Source of the DNA: Rhizobium johnstonii 3841
GTDB taxonomy: Bacteria > Pseudomonadota > Alphaproteobacteria > Rhizobiales > Rhizobiaceae
Reading direction: 5' to 3'
Length of the DNA stretch: 64,000 nt
Assembly (NCBI RefSeq): GCF_000009265.1
Contig: NC_008380.1
Coordinates: 3,477,501 to 3,541,500 of the forward strand
Below the pieces are notes generated by a model. That model was not told the origin of the DNA and ran no database searches. It saw only the letters and a program-made list of their open reading frames with translations. This document shows, piece after piece, positions 32,150-41,203 of the stretch. Each line of letters opens with the position of its first letter. The stretch's first letter is position 1. Made by a program: the position numbers and the translations under genes.

Positions 32150-33301
32150 TCAGAAGCAATCCCTGAAAAGGGCCTTGGTATTTTCGAGCGTCATTGCAAT
32201 CGGGTTGCCGCCAGCACTCGGATCTTCGATCGCCATGGCCGACAATTCGTCGATGCGGTCGGCAGCGATTCCCATTGCCGACAGCGTCTCCGGCACGCCG
32301 AGTTCGGAGCGGAGCTTCAGCACATAATCGTAGAACCCGTCGAAACCGCCCGAAATGCCGAGATAGGCCGCCGCACGGCCGATCTTCTCCTCGATCGCCT
32401 TGCGGTTAAAGCGCAGCACCGCCGGCATCACCACCGCGTTGGTCATGCCGTGATGGGTGTTGTAGACGGCGCCGATCGGGTGCGACAGCGCGTGAATGGC
32501 GCCGAGCCCCTTCTGGAAGGCGACCGCGCCCATGGCGGCGGCGGCCATCATGTTGGCGCGAGCCTCCAGATCCGTGCCTTCCCGATAGGCGCGCGGCAGG
32601 AATTCCTTGACGAGCCGCATGCCTTCGAGCGCGATGCCGGCTGACATCGGGTGATAGAACGGCGAGGAATAGGCCTCCAGGCAATGGGCGAAAGCATCCA
32701 TGCCGGTGCCGGCCGTGATGATCTTCGGCATGCCAACCGTCAGTTCCGGATCGGAAATGACGACGCCAGGCAGGAACTTCGGATGGAAGATGATCTTCTT
32801 CACATGAGTTTCGGAATTGGTGATGACGCTGGCGCGCCCGACTTCCGAACCGGTGCCTGCCGTTGTCGGCACCGCGACGATCGGGGCGATGCCCTCGAGG
32901 CTCGCACGCGTCCACCAGTCGCCGATATCTTCGAAGTCCCAAACCGGCCGCGTCTGGCCGGCCATGAAAGCGACGCACTTGCCGAGATCGAGGCCGGAGC
33001 CGCCACCGAAAGCAACGACGCCGTCATGGCCGCCGTCCTTGAAGGCCCTGACGCCGGCTTCGAGGTTCTTCTCGTTCGGGTTTGGATCGACATCGGCAAA
33101 GATCGCCCGGCCGAGACCGGCATCTTCGAGGATATCGAGCGCAGTCTTGGTGATTGCCATCGAGGCAAGGCCACGGTCGGTGACGAGCAGCGGCTTCTTG
33201 ATGCCGAGGCTTTTACAGGCGTCGGCCAGTTCCGCGATGCGGCCCCGGCCGAGCTTGACCGATGTCGGATAGCTCCAGTTTGCGGTGATGTTGCTGCTCA
33301 T
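32150..33301 (-). CDS. Iron-containing alcohol dehydrogenase
   Basis: 383-residue group III alcohol dehydrogenase. The NAD-binding motif is VVAFGGGSGLDLGKC; the metal site is formed by Asp and His residues in GTGMDAFAHCLEAYSSPFYH and in AIHALSHPIGAVYNTHHGMT. It interconverts an alcohol and an aldehyde. The ATG overlaps the stop of the aldehyde dehydrogenase gene (ATGA), so the two enzymes are made together and probably act in sequence. Last gene of the minus-strand operon that starts at about 38.85 kb. Confidence 0.93.
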   Translation of the reverse strand: MSSNITANWSYPTSVKLGRGRIAELADACKSLGIKKPLLVTDRGLASMAITKTALDILEDAGLGRAIFADVDPNPNEKNLEAGVRAFKDGGHDGVVAFGGGSGLDLGKCVAFMAGQTRPVWDFEDIGDWWTRASLEGIAPIVAVPTTAGTGSEVGRASVITNSETHVKKIIFHPKFLPGVVISDPELTVGMPKIITAGTGMDAFAHCLEAYSSPFYHPMSAGIALEGMRLVKEFLPRAYREGTDLEARANMMAAAAMGAVAFQKGLGAIHALSHPIGAVYNTHHGMTNAVVMPAVLRFNRKAIEEKIGRAAAYLGISGGFDGFYDYVLKLRSELGVPETLSAMGIAADRIDELSAMAIEDPSAGGNPIAMTLENTKALFRDCF

Positions 33302-34683
33302 GCTGTGACTTTCTTCAGATGGAAGGATTTCGGGCGCGTCAGATTGTGGAAGCCGATGATCGACAGCGAGCCGCCGCGGCCGGTCTCCTTGACGCCGGTC
33401 CAGCAAAGCGCCGGGTCGAGATAGTCTGCGCGGTTCATGAATACGGTGCCGGTTTCGATCTCGCGGCCGAGCCTCCCTGCCCGCTCGGCATCCCTGGTCC
33501 AGAGCGAGGCCGTCAGCCCGTACTGGCTGTCGTTCATCAAAGCGAGTGCCTCCTCGTCGCTCTTCACTTTCATGATGCCGACTGCCGGACCGAAAGTCTC
33601 CTCGCGCATGAAGGCCATGGAGTGGTCGACATCGACGAGGATCTGCGGTGCGAGATAGGCGCCGCCGTCATCCTGGGGGAAAAGCTTGGGATCGACAAGC
33701 GCTTTGGCGCCCTTGGAAACCGCGTCGGCGATCTGCTCGCGCACCACCTTGGCGAAGCGCTTATGGGCCATCGGCCCTAGCGACGTCTCGGGATCGAGCG
33801 GATTGCCGAGCTTGTAGTTCGACACCCAGGCAACCGATTTCTCGACGAAGGCGTCATAGAGCGATTCATGCACATAGATGCGCTCGATGCCGCAGCAGCA
33901 CTGGCCGGAATTATAGGTCGCGCCGTCCATCAGCGTATCGACGGCCGCCTCGAGATCGGCGTCCTCCATGACATAACCCGGATCCTTGCCGCCGAGTTCG
34001 AGGCCGAGGCCGGTGAACGTGCCGGCGGCGGCCCGCTCCATAGACCGTCCGCCTTCGACCGATCCGGTGAAGTTGACGAAATTGAAGCTGCCGGCGGCAA
34101 TCAGCGCCGAGGTCGTCTCATGGTCGAGGAAGACGTTCTGGAACACGTCTTCGGGAACGCCGGCCTCGATGAAGGCCTGCACCAGCCGCTCGCCGACCAG
34201 CAGCGTCTGCGAGGCATGCTTCAGCACGACGGTATTGCCGGCCATCAGCGCCGGCGCGATCGTATTGATGGCCGTCATATAGGGATAGTTCCATGGTGCG
34301 ACGACGAAGACGACGCCATGCGCCTCGCGCTCGATGCGGCGCTCGAAACGCTCGCTCTCCTCGACGATAACAGGCGCCAGCGCATCCGCAGCGATCGAGG
34401 CCACATAGTTGGAGCGCTCGTTGAAACCCTTGTATTCGCCGCCATACTTGACCGGCCGGCCCATCTGCCAGGCAAGCTCCGGTACGACGACATCGGACAT
34501 CTCGTTCAGCCGCGCGGCACCCTTCAGCACCAGTTGCACACGCTCTTCGAGCGGCCGCTTCGCCCAGCCCTTCTGCGCCTTGCGGGCACGCGCCACGACA
34601 TCCTTGGCCGCATCGAGAGAAAGGGCTGCACGCTCGGCATAGACCGAACCGTCAACCGGTGAAATGCATTGGATCATTGCCAT
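33298..34683 (-). CDS. Aldehyde dehydrogenase (NAD(P)+)
   Basis: 461 residues of the ALDH superfamily. VVFVVAPWNYPYMTAINTIA is the cofactor loop with the catalytic Asn, GLELGGKDPGYV holds the general-base Glu and YNSGQCCCGIERIYVH the nucleophilic Cys, in a rare run of three cysteines. EEAL...NDSQYGLTASLWT and EETFGPAVGIMKV are other family blocks. It oxidises the aldehyde made or used by the overlapping alcohol dehydrogenase. The start at 34683 is followed by another in-frame ATG two codons later. Confidence 0.92.
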   Translation of the reverse strand: MAMIQCISPVDGSVYAERAALSLDAAKDVVARARKAQKGWAKRPLEERVQLVLKGAARLNEMSDVVVPELAWQMGRPVKYGGEYKGFNERSNYVASIAADALAPVIVEESERFERRIEREAHGVVFVVAPWNYPYMTAINTIAPALMAGNTVVLKHASQTLLVGERLVQAFIEAGVPEDVFQNVFLDHETTSALIAAGSFNFVNFTGSVEGGRSMERAAAGTFTGLGLELGGKDPGYVMEDADLEAAVDTLMDGATYNSGQCCCGIERIYVHESLYDAFVEKSVAWVSNYKLGNPLDPETSLGPMAHKRFAKVVREQIADAVSKGAKALVDPKLFPQDDGGAYLAPQILVDVDHSMAFMREETFGPAVGIMKVKSDEEALALMNDSQYGLTASLWTRDAERAGRLGREIETGTVFMNRADYLDPALCWTGVKETGRGGSLSIIGFHNLTRPKSFHLKKVTA

Positions 34684-34725
34684 GATCTGTTCCTGTCCTC
34701 GTATTCTTCAAAATTTGAGTGAGGC

Positions 34726-34870
34726 CGTGGCCCCTCATTCGCCTGCCGGCACTTCTCCCCGCTTGCGGGGAGAAGGGAATATGCAGCCGTTTTCTTCAAC
34801 CGCAAACCCCGCGCGGGGCACGTCCCCTTTCCCGTTCAAACGGGGAGAGGGCTAGGGTGACGGGCAAGCC
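34726..34870. repeat. Intergenic palindromic repeat, family C (RIME-like), copy 1
   Basis: CCTCATTCGCCTGCCGGCAC leads into a perfect 11-bp stem, CTTCTCCCCGC (34752-34762) with GCGGGGAGAAG (34765-34775), and the segment closes with GGGGAGAGGGCTAGGGTGAC. Related copies are at 48505 and 61716. It fills the gap between the GS-like and ALDH genes and may act as an intercistronic RNA structure. The family resembles the rhizobial RIME repeats. Confidence 0.65.
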
Positions 34871-34882
34871 CGCAAATGCCTA

Positions 34883-36247
34883 TTAAGCTCTTTCGAAACC
34901 GCGCGCCACTTCCCAATCGGTGATGCGGCGGTCGTATTCTTCCTGCTCCCATTCGCCGGCGCGCGTATAGTGGTCGATCACGTCGTCGCCGAAGGCCTTG
35001 CGCAGCATCGCCGATTCCGTCATCGCCGCCGTCGCCGCACGCAGCGTGCGCGGGATCTCGCGAACGCCCTTGCCGCCATAGGCGTCGCCGACGAAGGGCG
35101 CTTCGAGTTCGAGCTTGTTTTCGATGCCGTCAATGCCGGCGGCAAGCAGCGCGGCGAAAGCGAGATAGGGGTTGAGATCGGAACCGCCCACGCGGCACTC
35201 GATGCGGATCCCCTTGGTCTCCTCGCCGCAGAGCCGGTAGCCGGCGGTGCGGTTGTCCTTGCTCCAGATCGCCTTGGTCGGTGCAAACGTGCCGGCCATG
35301 AAGCGTTTGTAGGAATTGATATAAGGCGCCAGGAAATAGGTGATCTCGCTCGCATGGGCGAGAAGGCCGGCGACGTAGTTGTGCATCAGCGGCGACATGC
35401 CGTATTTGCCGGTATGGTCGAAGAACAGCGGCTTTTCCTCCAGGCTCCAGAGCGACTGGTGGATATGCGAGGAACTGCCAGCGGCATTGTAATTCCACTT
35501 GGCGAGGAATGTGATGGCCTTGCCCTTCGACCAGGCGATCTCCTTGCAGCCGTTCTTGATAATCGCGTGCCGGTCGGCCATGGCGAGCGCATCGGCGTAG
35601 CGCACGTTGATCTCCTCCTGGCCGGCCGAAGCCTCGCCCTTGGAGTTCTCGACCGGGATGCCTGCGCCCTGCAGCCCGGTGCGGATCGCCCGCATCACCT
35701 CTTCCTCCTTGGTGGTCTGGAAGATGTGGTAGTCCTCATTATAGGCGCTGGCGAGCTTCAGGTTGCGGTAGCCCGAGGCCTGCGCCGTCTCGTAGGTCTG
35801 GTCGAACAGAAAGAATTCGAGCTCGGAGGCCATGTAGGCCTTCATACCCATATCCTCGAGGCGCTTCACCTGCTTCTTCAGGATCGCGCGTGGAGAATGG
35901 GCGACCTCTTCATGCGTATGGTGGTCGAGCATGTCGCACAGCACCAGCGCCGTGCCTTCGAGCCAGGGAATGCGACGCAGCGTCGCAAGATCCGGCTTCA
36001 TCGTATAGTCGCCGTAACCCTTCTCCCAGCTCGTCGCCTTGTAGCCGGAAACGGTCTCCATCTCCATGTCGGTGGCGATCAGGTAGTTGCAGCTATGCGT
36101 TTCCTTCCAGGCGCTCTCGACGAAATATTCCGCCTGGAAACGCTTGCCCATCAGCCGACCCTGCATATCCACCTGGCAGGCCAGAACCGTGTCAATGCGC
36201 CCTTCGGCAACATCCTTCCTGAGATCGTCGATTGTGTAGCTGCTCAT
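34883..36247 (-). CDS. Glutamine synthetase-like gamma-glutamyl ligase
   Basis: 454 residues of the glutamine synthetase fold, of the PuuA-like branch that joins glutamate to amines. SELEFFLFDQTYE carries the metal-binding Glu pair, GQEEINVRYADAL the next Glu, SSSHIHQSLWS the ATP/metal His, and FAPTKAIWSKDNRTAGYRL the glutamate/ADP loop; RIECRVGGSDLNPYLAFAAL closes the site. The usual GSGMHxHxS is GSSSHIHQS here. Neighbours (permease, aldehyde and alcohol dehydrogenases) point to gamma-glutamylation of an amine or amino alcohol rather than ammonia assimilation. The ATG at 36247 is preceded by GGCGGA. Confidence 0.9.
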   Translation of the reverse strand: MSSYTIDDLRKDVAEGRIDTVLACQVDMQGRLMGKRFQAEYFVESAWKETHSCNYLIATDMEMETVSGYKATSWEKGYGDYTMKPDLATLRRIPWLEGTALVLCDMLDHHTHEEVAHSPRAILKKQVKRLEDMGMKAYMASELEFFLFDQTYETAQASGYRNLKLASAYNEDYHIFQTTKEEEVMRAIRTGLQGAGIPVENSKGEASAGQEEINVRYADALAMADRHAIIKNGCKEIAWSKGKAITFLAKWNYNAAGSSSHIHQSLWSLEEKPLFFDHTGKYGMSPLMHNYVAGLLAHASEITYFLAPYINSYKRFMAGTFAPTKAIWSKDNRTAGYRLCGEETKGIRIECRVGGSDLNPYLAFAALLAAGIDGIENKLELEAPFVGDAYGGKGVREIPRTLRAATAAMTESAMLRKAFGDDVIDHYTRAGEWEQEEYDRRITDWEVARGFERA

Positions 36248-36346
36248 GATTGATCCGCCTGAATTGAATTGAGAAAATCGGGGCAACGAAATCGCATGCG
36301 CTCGGCCGGACTTTGCGGCCTGATGCATTTTCGTTGAACCGGTGAT

Positions 36347-36367
36347 GGGGCCGCAGGATGCGGCCCC
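36347..36367 (-). terminator. Intercistronic stem-loop between APC permease and GS-like genes
   Basis: GGGGCCGC (36347-36354) pairs with GCGGCCCC (36360-36367) over AGGAT. There is no T run on the minus strand, so it is more likely an mRNA-stabilising or attenuating hairpin within the operon than a full terminator. Confidence 0.5.
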
Positions 36368-36392
36368 GCCATTTGAGAGGGAAGCTCGATGC

Positions 36393-37955
36393 TTAGTGTT
36401 CGCCGCTTTCGCCGACGGCGGCTTCGGCGGCCGCGATCTCGGCCTGGCGCTTTGCCACTTCGGCACCGATCGGCGGCCCCTTGAAGCGGCGGCTTTCGAA
36501 GCCGAACCAGACGATTGCCGTCAGCAGGAGGAAGCCGACTGTAACGTAAAGCGCAGCACCGTTCGGCGGTTGGATCCCGAGAACGAAGATTAGCACCATC
36601 GCGATGATCGAGAGCACGGCAAAGAGCTTGAAGAGGCCTTCGCCGAGATTCCACGGACCCATCTTGTCCCACTTGGACGTACCCCAGGCGAAGAGGCCGA
36701 GCGTGATCGGTATCGCGAAGGAGAAGAACAGGAAGATGACCGTGCACGAGACGACGATCGTGTAAACCGGCGTGTCGCCGACTTTCATGAAGTCGAGTGA
36801 AGTGAACCAAACGAACAGCACGGACAGAATGGAACCCGCCCAGATCGCGGCCACTGGAGTACGGTATTGCGGGCTGACCTTCGAAAGCGCCTTGGAGGCC
36901 GGAAGGCCACCGTCACGCGAGAAAGCGAAGATCATGCGGGAAACCGAGGTGACGGTCGCAAGGCCGCACAGCCACTGGCTGACGAGGATCGCGAGGTAGA
37001 GGATGTCCTTCACGGTCGCGTTGACCTGTGTGTCCATCGCCCAGAAGAACACGTTCCAACCCTGCTTCGCAGCATCGTCCATGTTTGGCAGCATGAGAAC
37101 GAAGGAGCACAGCATGATGTAGCCGAAGAGTGCCGACCAGAGCACGGAGGAAACCATGCCGCGCGGAACGGAGTGCGCCGCCTTGACGGTTTCTTCCGAC
37201 GTATGGGCCGAAGCGTCGTAGCCGGTGATGGTATATATCGGCAGCAGCAGGCCGAGCAGGAAAACCCAGCTGCCCGACGTCGTCGGCCAGACATTGCCGC
37301 CCGCTTCGCCGGAATAGTTGGCGAAGGCGAAGAGCCGGCTGAATTCATAGGATGGGGCCGACAACAGGCACACCGCCGCAAGCGCGATGGCGGTTGCGAA
37401 AATCAGGTAACCCGAGAAGTCCGTCAGCTTTGCAGTCAGCCCAATGCCCATATGGTTCACGAGCGCCTGCGCGCCGGTGATGATGACGAGGAAGACGATC
37501 CGCACCGTGATGGTGTCCGCCAGACCGAGGTAGCCCGTGCCGAAGGACCCCATGAAGAAATAATAGGTGCCGACATTAATGGCGCCGAGAACGGTGACGA
37601 GACCAAGCAGGTTGAACCAGGCGGTCAGCCAGCCGGTGAAGCGGTTGCCGAGGATCGAGCCCCAGTGATAGAGGCCGCCCGCCGTCGGATAGGCGGAACT
37701 GATCTGTGCCATGGCGACGGCGAAGACCAGCGAGATGAAGCAGCCGACCGGCCAGCCGATGCCGATAGCAGCTCCGCCGGCACCGGAGGTTGCCTGCGCC
37801 AGCGAATTGATGCCGCCGGAAAGGATGCAGATGATGGAGAATGAAACGGCGAAGTTCGAGAACGAGCTCATTCGCCGTTCGAGTTCCTGGGCATAGCCCA
37901 TGGAATGCAGGATGTGCACATCCTGCTTCTTGTCCAGTTCGGTATAGTCCGACAT
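36393..37955 (-). CDS. APC-superfamily amino acid/amine permease
   Basis: 520 residues with about twelve membrane helices. FSNFAVSFSIICILSGGINS and QISSAYPTAGGLYHWGSILG are the typical first two APC signatures; LLLPIYTITGYDASAHTSEE is the substrate-gate region (helix 6) of the amino acid/choline-type (ACT) subgroup, whose members carry GABA, choline or amines. Its position upstream of the GS-like ligase parallels PuuP-PuuA of the putrescine pathway. GGGGGAAGTC precedes the ATG at 37955. Confidence 0.9.
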   Translation of the reverse strand: MSDYTELDKKQDVHILHSMGYAQELERRMSSFSNFAVSFSIICILSGGINSLAQATSGAGGAAIGIGWPVGCFISLVFAVAMAQISSAYPTAGGLYHWGSILGNRFTGWLTAWFNLLGLVTVLGAINVGTYYFFMGSFGTGYLGLADTITVRIVFLVIITGAQALVNHMGIGLTAKLTDFSGYLIFATAIALAAVCLLSAPSYEFSRLFAFANYSGEAGGNVWPTTSGSWVFLLGLLLPIYTITGYDASAHTSEETVKAAHSVPRGMVSSVLWSALFGYIMLCSFVLMLPNMDDAAKQGWNVFFWAMDTQVNATVKDILYLAILVSQWLCGLATVTSVSRMIFAFSRDGGLPASKALSKVSPQYRTPVAAIWAGSILSVLFVWFTSLDFMKVGDTPVYTIVVSCTVIFLFFSFAIPITLGLFAWGTSKWDKMGPWNLGEGLFKLFAVLSIIAMVLIFVLGIQPPNGAALYVTVGFLLLTAIVWFGFESRRFKGPPIGAEVAKRQAEIAAAEAAVGESGEH

Positions 37956-38074
37956 GACTTCCCCCTGTTCACGATCGGCCGCGGAATTGCGGGCCGATTC
38001 AGTGCCAATTGCCCGCGGCATTTGCGCCGTGCGGACGTTCGCAGTTAAACTGCTCCCTCGGGTCTTCTTTTTAT

Positions 38075-38854
38075 TCAGGCGTCCAGACTTTGCTGGAGCA
38101 GCCCTTTCAAATAATCGGCCATGACCCCTTGGCCGATATCGTCTGCGATGAGGTCGTTGCGGACCTCGATCATCACATTGCGCAAGCCGTTCGAAAGCCC
38201 GTGCAGGATCAACGTGTGGGTCACGCCGTCCTCAGGCCCGTAAGGCTCGTTGCGTTCCGTTCTGTAAAGCGGCGCCGCGGCCGCTGCCCTCAGCATGCGG
38301 TCGGCGAGCCGGCTATCCTCATCGTGCAATATGCCGAGTTCGACCGCGCGTTCGCGGCCGTGATAGACCGGCGTGAAGCTGTGCATCGTCACGATGATGC
38401 TGTCCTGCCCCCTCGCCCGGCGATCGCGGATCAGCCCGCGAATGGCGTCGTGGAAAGGCACATAGAGCGCATCGGTGCGCGCAAGCCGTTCTTCGGGACT
38501 CAAATCCTTGTTGCCGGCAATGGCGTAGATCTCGCTGGTCTCCGGCATGGCGCCGGGTGAACTGGGCGGCCGGTTGCAGTCGTAGATAAGTCGGGAGAAC
38601 CGCTGGTAAACGAGCGTCGCGTCCAGCGCTTCCGATAGGATGCGGGCAACCGCCAGCGCGCCAGGGTCCCAGGCAATGTGACTGGAGAGCGCTTCGTTGG
38701 GCAGGCCGAGATCGCCGAAAACGGCTGGAAGCGCATTCGAAGCGTGCTCGCAGATAAGAAGCACCGGGCTCCGGCCGTGGATACGTTCGATCCCGACGCA
38801 GTCACCGTCCGCTTCACTGAGGATTTTCGGCCGGGCCAGCACCAAAGGCGCCAC
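38075..38854 (-). CDS. N-formylglutamate amidohydrolase-like enzyme
   Basis: 259 residues of the HutG/N-formylglutamate deformylase family. LLICEHASNALP is the N-terminal zinc-ligand block, SRLIYDCNRPPSSPGAMPET and IIVTMHSFTPVYHGRERAVE the central motifs, and VMIEVRNDLIAD the C-terminal Glu. It hydrolyses an N-acyl bond of glutamate-type compounds; in this operon it could release glutamate from a gamma-glutamylated intermediate, but this is inference. The GTG at 38854 has AGGA directly adjoining; a GTG at 38842 is an alternative. First gene of the operon, divergent from the RpiR regulator. Confidence 0.85.
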   Translation of the reverse strand: MAPLVLARPKILSEADGDCVGIERIHGRSPVLLICEHASNALPAVFGDLGLPNEALSSHIAWDPGALAVARILSEALDATLVYQRFSRLIYDCNRPPSSPGAMPETSEIYAIAGNKDLSPEERLARTDALYVPFHDAIRGLIRDRRARGQDSIIVTMHSFTPVYHGRERAVELGILHDEDSRLADRMLRAAAAAPLYRTERNEPYGPEDGVTHTLILHGLSNGLRNVMIEVRNDLIADDIGQGVMADYLKGLLQQSLDA

Positions 38855-38924
38855 TCCTATCCCTTAACAAATTCTTGATGAAGAAAAGAATTCTTCAGGT
38901 TTCAACCGGTGTCAAGCATCCACT

Positions 38925-38940
38925 GAAAATTTCTTTTCAT
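38925..38940. promoter_or_regulatory. Candidate operator in the RpiR/amidohydrolase divergent region
   Basis: TGAAAA-N4-TTTTCA is an inverted repeat with 6-bp arms, and AAGAATTCTT (38887-38896) is a nearby perfect 10-bp palindrome. Both lie in the 169-base region between the two divergent genes. RpiR-type regulators bind short inverted repeats, so either could be its site; neither is repeated elsewhere that I saw. Confidence 0.25.
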
Positions 38941-39023
38941 GACAGTGGTTGACATGGATTATGACAGCGTTGTTAACTTTGAGTGGGAAAGTGGCGCCAG
39001 ACCATCCCGGGGAGCATAGTTAG

Positions 39024-39896
39024 GTGACAGTTGCGTCGAAGACGGTTTCGGACGTTATACACTCGCATTTGGGGGTGTTGACGCGTGCCGAGAAGCAGTT
39101 GGCCGAAAGCCTTCTCGACAATTATCCGGTTTCCGGCCTCGGCAGCATCACCACGATTGCCGAGAATGCCGGCGTCTCGACTCCGACCGTCGTGCGCATG
39201 GTGCAGAAGCTTGGCTTCAAGGGCTATCCGGACTTTCAGGCGCATCTCCATCAGGAAGTCGAGGCGACGATCTCGAACCCGATCGCCAAGCACGATCGCT
39301 GGGCGCAGAACGCACCAGGCACCCATATTCTCAACCGTTTCGCCGATGCCATCATGGGCAATCTGCGCCAGACGCTGACCGATCTCGACACCGCGACGTT
39401 CGACAGCGTCGCCGCGCTGCTTTCCGACCGCAAGCGCGGCCTTTATTTCGTCGGCGGCCGCATCACCGGCGCGCTTGCCGAATATTTCTTCACCCATATG
39501 CAGGTGATCCGGCCGGCAACGACGCTGCTATCGTCGAATTCCAGCAGCTGGCCGCAATATGTCCTCAACATGAATGCCGGCGACATCCTGATCATTTTCG
39601 ACATCCGCCGCTATGAGCAGGAAATGGTGAGCCTTGCGACTGCCGCTCGCAAACGCGGCGCCGAAATCATCGTCTTCACCGACCAGTGGGGCTCGCCGGC
39701 CGCCAAGCTCGCCAGGCATGCCTTCCGCGTTCGGATCGAGGCGCCGTCGGCCTGGGATTCCTCCGTCGTCACCCTTTTCATCGTCGAAGCGCTGATCGAG
39801 GCCGTTCAGAATTCGACCTGGGACGAGACGAAGGAGCGCATGAAGACACTGGAAGGCCTGTTCGAGGAGACCAAGCTTTTCCGTAAACCGGGTTAG
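39024..39896 (+). CDS. MurR/RpiR-family transcriptional regulator
   Basis: 290 residues. The N-terminal HTH_6 domain (about 10-85) contains LGSITTIAENAGVSTPTVVR, the recognition helix, and KLGFKGYPDFQAHLHQEV. The C-terminal SIS domain (about 130-270), which binds a phosphorylated sugar-like ligand in this family, has LYFVGGRITGALAEYFFTHM and GDILIIFDIRRYEQEMVSLA. GTG start with GGGAG in front. Placed between the amine catabolic operon (divergent) and an ABC importer (downstream), it probably controls one or both. Confidence 0.9.
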   Translation: MTVASKTVSDVIHSHLGVLTRAEKQLAESLLDNYPVSGLGSITTIAENAGVSTPTVVRMVQKLGFKGYPDFQAHLHQEVEATISNPIAKHDRWAQNAPGTHILNRFADAIMGNLRQTLTDLDTATFDSVAALLSDRKRGLYFVGGRITGALAEYFFTHMQVIRPATTLLSSNSSSWPQYVLNMNAGDILIIFDIRRYEQEMVSLATAARKRGAEIIVFTDQWGSPAAKLARHAFRVRIEAPSAWDSSVVTLFIVEALIEAVQNSTWDETKERMKTLEGLFEETKLFRKPG

Positions 39897-40087
39897 GAGG
39901 ACAAGACTAAAACAGAAGAAAAACAATGGCGGATTTTTCGTGGAAACAGACGGTGTTGTCGCAAATAAAACATTTGTCGCAACCCCCGCTATTCAAAGCA
40001 GAATTAACGTCATCGAACTGTCACACAAGCTTCATGTAATCTCATTAACAGCATCGCCAGACACTGAAAACCCGAAGGAGAACAACA

Positions 40088-41191
40088 GTGATCTCTAACA
40101 TTTCTCGACTTCTGTCGCTTTCTACTGCGATGATCGTGGCTTCGACCGCGATTGCCGCCGCCGAGCCGAGCGCTGAACTTATCGCCGCCGCCAAAAAGGA
40201 AGGCAGCCTGACGACGATCGCTCTGCCGCACAGCTGGTGCGGCTATGGCGACGTCATTGCCGGCTTCAAGGCCAAGTACGGCCTCGAGGTCAACGAACTG
40301 AACCCGGATGCAAGTTCGGGCGACGAAATCGAAGCCATCAAGGCCAACAAGGGCAACACCGGCCCGCAGGCTCCTGACGTCATCGACGTCGGCCTCTCTT
40401 TCGGCCCGTCCGCCAAGAAAGACGGCCTGATCCAGCCTTATAAGGTCTCCACCTGGGATTCCATTCCTGACAGCGCCAAGGATGCTGAAGGCTACTGGTA
40501 TGGCGACTATTACGGCGTTCTCGCGCTCCTGGTGAACAAGGATCTCGTCAAGGAATCGCCGACTGACTGGGCCGACCTGAAGAAGAGCGACTATGCAAAC
40601 AGCGTCGCCCTCGCAGGCGATCCGCGCAGCGCCAACCAGGCTGTCCAGGGCGTCTATGCCGCTGGTCTCTCCGCATCCGGCGGCGACGCGGCCAAGGCAG
40701 GCGAAGAAGGCCTGAAGTTCTTCGCCGAACTGAACAAGAGCGGCAATTTCGTGCCGGTCGTCGGCAAGGCTGCTCCCTTCGCGCAGGGCTCCACGCCGAT
40801 CGTCATCGCCTGGGACTACAACGCCCTCTCGTGGGGCGAAGGCCTGAAGGGCAATCCTCCGTTCGAGGTCGTCGTTCCGAAGACCGGCGTCGTTGCCGGC
40901 GTCTACGTCCAGGCTATCTCAGCCTTCGCTCCGCACCCGAACGCTGCCAAGCTCTGGATGGAATACCTCTATTCCGACGAAGGTCAGCTCGGCTGGCTGA
41001 AGGGCTATTGCCACCCGATCCGCTTCAACGATCTTGCCAAGAACAACAAGATCCCGAAGGAACTGCTCGACAAGCTGCCGCCGGCAGCAGCCTATGAAAA
41101 GGCTGTCTTCCCGACGCTGGAAGAGCAGGCCGCCGGCAAGGAAACCATTACCAAGAACTGGGATTCCGTCGTCGGCGCCAACGTTCAGTAA
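40088..41191 (+). CDS. ABC transporter substrate-binding protein
   Basis: 367-residue periplasmic binding protein. Signal peptide about 1-24 (LSLSTAMIVASTAIAAA). The mature part has the class of iron/2-aminoethylphosphonate/polyamine binding proteins: KEGSLTTIALPHSWCGYGDV, APDVIDVGLSFGPSAKKDGL and AQGSTPIVIAWDYNALSWGE. GTG start after AAGGAGAACAACA. A hairpin with a T tail at 41204 separates it from the permease gene and would favour more binding protein than membrane components. Ligand not determined. Confidence 0.88.
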   Translation: MISNISRLLSLSTAMIVASTAIAAAEPSAELIAAAKKEGSLTTIALPHSWCGYGDVIAGFKAKYGLEVNELNPDASSGDEIEAIKANKGNTGPQAPDVIDVGLSFGPSAKKDGLIQPYKVSTWDSIPDSAKDAEGYWYGDYYGVLALLVNKDLVKESPTDWADLKKSDYANSVALAGDPRSANQAVQGVYAAGLSASGGDAAKAGEEGLKFFAELNKSGNFVPVVGKAAPFAQGSTPIVIAWDYNALSWGEGLKGNPPFEVVVPKTGVVAGVYVQAISAFAPHPNAAKLWMEYLYSDEGQLGWLKGYCHPIRFNDLAKNNKIPKELLDKLPPAAAYEKAVFPTLEEQAAGKETITKNWDSVVGANVQ

Positions 41192-41203
41192 ACTTTGATC
41201 CTG

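Noticed and set aside
34883..36247. GS-like protein as a housekeeping glutamine synthetase
   Set aside because: The neighbouring permease and dehydrogenases and the PuuA-like motifs point to a catabolic gamma-glutamyl ligase.
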